Shown here: positions 62,849 to 64,000 of the stretch, one piece after another | How positions within the stretch are numbered: position 1 is the stretch's first letter | Layout: every line of letters begins with the position of its first letter | NCBI RefSeq assembly: GCF_022807975.1 | Contig: NZ_CP094358.1 | Location: 3,038,001 to 3,102,000 of the forward strand | DNA: 64,000 nt | DNA from: Abyssalbus ytuae | Lineage (GTDB): Bacteria > Bacteroidota > Bacteroidia > Flavobacteriales > Flavobacteriaceae | Direction of reading: 5' to 3' | Translations under genes and position numbers: made by a program | The notes under the pieces: generated by a model | What the model was told of the DNA's origin: nothing | The model's input: the letters and a program-made list of their open reading frames with translations, nothing else | Databases searched by the model: none

Positions 62849-64000
62849 ATGCTAATCAGGAATTATTTAGTTTTTATCATTTTTTTATGTCTCCGGTTTG
62901 CCGTGGGGCAGGAGCCTGGTGAATATAAGCCATCTCCCCATACTACAGGTATTCTGGAAAATGGTATGCACTATTATATTGTACACAATGAGAATCCTGC
63001 AAACAGGGTTTCGTTTTATTTTGCGCAAAATGTAGGCTCAGTTTTGGAAGAAGACGGGCAATTGGGTCTGGCACATTTTTTAGAACACATGGCTTTTAAC
63101 GGGACAAAACATTTTGAAGATAAGAAAATGATTAAGTACCTTGAAAAGAACGGGATCAAATTTGGCACTGAAATCAATGCATTTACGGATTATGACGAAA
63201 CTGTGTACAGCATCCGGAGGGTTCCTGCCGGTAATGAAAAACTGTTAGATTCCATACTGTTAATCCTGCATGACTGGTCGGGAGACTTATTACTCACTAA
63301 TGAGGAAATAGATAATGAACGCGGAGTAGTAAGGGAGGAATTACGCACCAGAAACAAGCCCGATAAACGCGCTTCAGATAAAGTTGAGAGTCAGGGTTTG
63401 CTTACAGGTTCAAGATATGCCGAAAGAAACCCTGCCGGAAAGGTGGAAATCATTAACAATTTTGAATACCAGGAATTAAGGGATTATTACAAAAAATGGT
63501 ACAGGCCCGATTTGCAGGCTGTAGTAATTGTAGGAGATATTGATGAAAAGGAGGTGGAAAAAAAGGTTAAAAAAATGTTTTCACCGATTCCGCTTCGCGA
63601 TAATCTTCCGGAACGTAAAGTTTATAATATACCTGTGAATGATGATTTTTCCTATGTGGTAGCCACTGATAAAGAGCTCGGACACCCAACTTTGGAATAT
63701 TATATAAAACATCCGGTTGATCCCTCACTCACTGAAAAGGAAGAGCTTGAAAAAAACCTGAATAACCAGATATGTAATTCCATATTCTCTCAACGTCTGC
63801 AGGCAATTGGAAACTTACCGGGCAGTCCGGTACTTATGGCAAATTTCAGTATTACTAACCTTGTACGCCCATTGGATGTACTTAAAATATCGGCACAGCC
63901 AAAAAAAGACAGCCTTTTGCCTGCCTTAAAATTTATGGCTACCGAGTTAAGGAGGTTTGTACTTTATGGAGCCACTCCCACTGAGTTTGAACGTACCAGG
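62849..64000 (+). CDS. M16-family zinc peptidase, N-terminal part
   Basis: Open from ATG 62849 to the window edge; 384 residues are visible and the rest lies outside. A signal peptide (YLVFIIFLCLRFAVG, cleaved near GQ) is followed by the inverted zinc motif HFLEH (His76, Glu79, His80) with the downstream acidic stretch EIDNERGVVREEL providing the third ligand, and the second M16 subdomain from about 190 (RDYYKKWYRPDLQAVVIVGDID). M16 enzymes degrade oligopeptides enclosed in a chamber. In the periplasm it would break down peptides brought in by the SusCD pair upstream. The 232-bp gap before it shows no clear promoter. Confidence 0.92.
   Translation, partial: MLIRNYLVFIIFLCLRFAVGQEPGEYKPSPHTTGILENGMHYYIVHNENPANRVSFYFAQNVGSVLEEDGQLGLAHFLEHMAFNGTKHFEDKKMIKYLEKNGIKFGTEINAFTDYDETVYSIRRVPAGNEKLLDSILLILHDWSGDLLLTNEEIDNERGVVREELRTRNKPDKRASDKVESQGLLTGSRYAERNPAGKVEIINNFEYQELRDYYKKWYRPDLQAVVIVGDIDEKEVEKKVKKMFSPIPLRDNLPERKVYNIPVNDDFSYVVATDKELGHPTLEYYIKHPVDPSLTEKEELEKNLNNQICNSIFSQRLQAIGNLPGSPVLMANFSITNLVRPLDVLKISAQPKKDSLLPALKFMATELRRFVLYGATPTEFERTR

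Overview
The window looks like the chromosome of a free-living flavobacterium (phylum Bacteroidota). It is AT-rich and carries three SusC/SusD nutrient-uptake pairs, Bacteroidota-type lipoprotein signals, FecR anti-sigma factors, an OmpA/PD40 outer-membrane protein and Bacteroidota-type transfer (Tra) proteins. No rRNA, tRNA, CRISPR, integrase, transposase or relaxase gene was seen.

Layout. 1-8.5 kb: a polysaccharide utilisation operon (end of a SusC, SusD, a PKD-type surface lipoprotein, two GH30 enzymes, one GH5 enzyme), probably for a beta-glucan. 8.7-15.5 kb: a TetR-controlled drug-efflux operon of YbhGFSR type (TolC, membrane-fusion lipoprotein, two ATPases, two permeases), with the same 12-bp palindrome in front of the regulator and in front of the pump operon. 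15.7-18.8 kb: class I ribonucleotide reductase with the ATP-cone on NrdB instead of NrdA. 19-22.6 kb (minus): a TonB siderophore-type receptor, a SemiSWEET and an unknown basic membrane protein.

22.7-47.4 kb is the most interesting part. It holds a type IV secretion apparatus split over divergent operons: VirB3-, VirB2- and VirB8-like proteins plus a HerA-like ATPase leftwards; a VirD4-like coupling protein, M23 peptidase, VirB10-, VirB4- and VirB9-like proteins, several unknown secreted proteins and a VirB6-like protein rightwards. Beside it lie an alpha/beta-hydrolase with a GHSRG motif, a J-domain coiled-coil protein, a small unknown protein, a PH-domain membrane protein and an OmpA/PD40 protein. 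Six upstream regions in this part, and none found elsewhere by eye, share a two-part element, (C/A)ATAGGG(T/A) then 14-15 bp then TTGTTTT. They precede the OmpA/PD40 gene, a 45-codon ORF plus PH-domain gene, the hydrolase, the VirB3/B2/B8/HerA operon, a 33-codon ORF plus J-domain gene, and the VirD4-to-VirB6 operon. I infer one co-regulated system. With no relaxase or integrase and with candidate cargo proteins under the same element, protein delivery is a reasonable alternative to DNA transfer. A 23-bp tandem repeat array (about 20 units) lies inside this part.

47.6-54.5 kb: an ECF sigma gene convergent with a FecR gene, then SusD and SusC, all three leftwards, with palindromic and direct repeats in front of susC. 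55-64 kb: a second FecR-SusC-SusD set followed by a TlpA-like thioredoxin lipoprotein and the start of an M16 zinc peptidase, suggesting uptake and breakdown of peptides.
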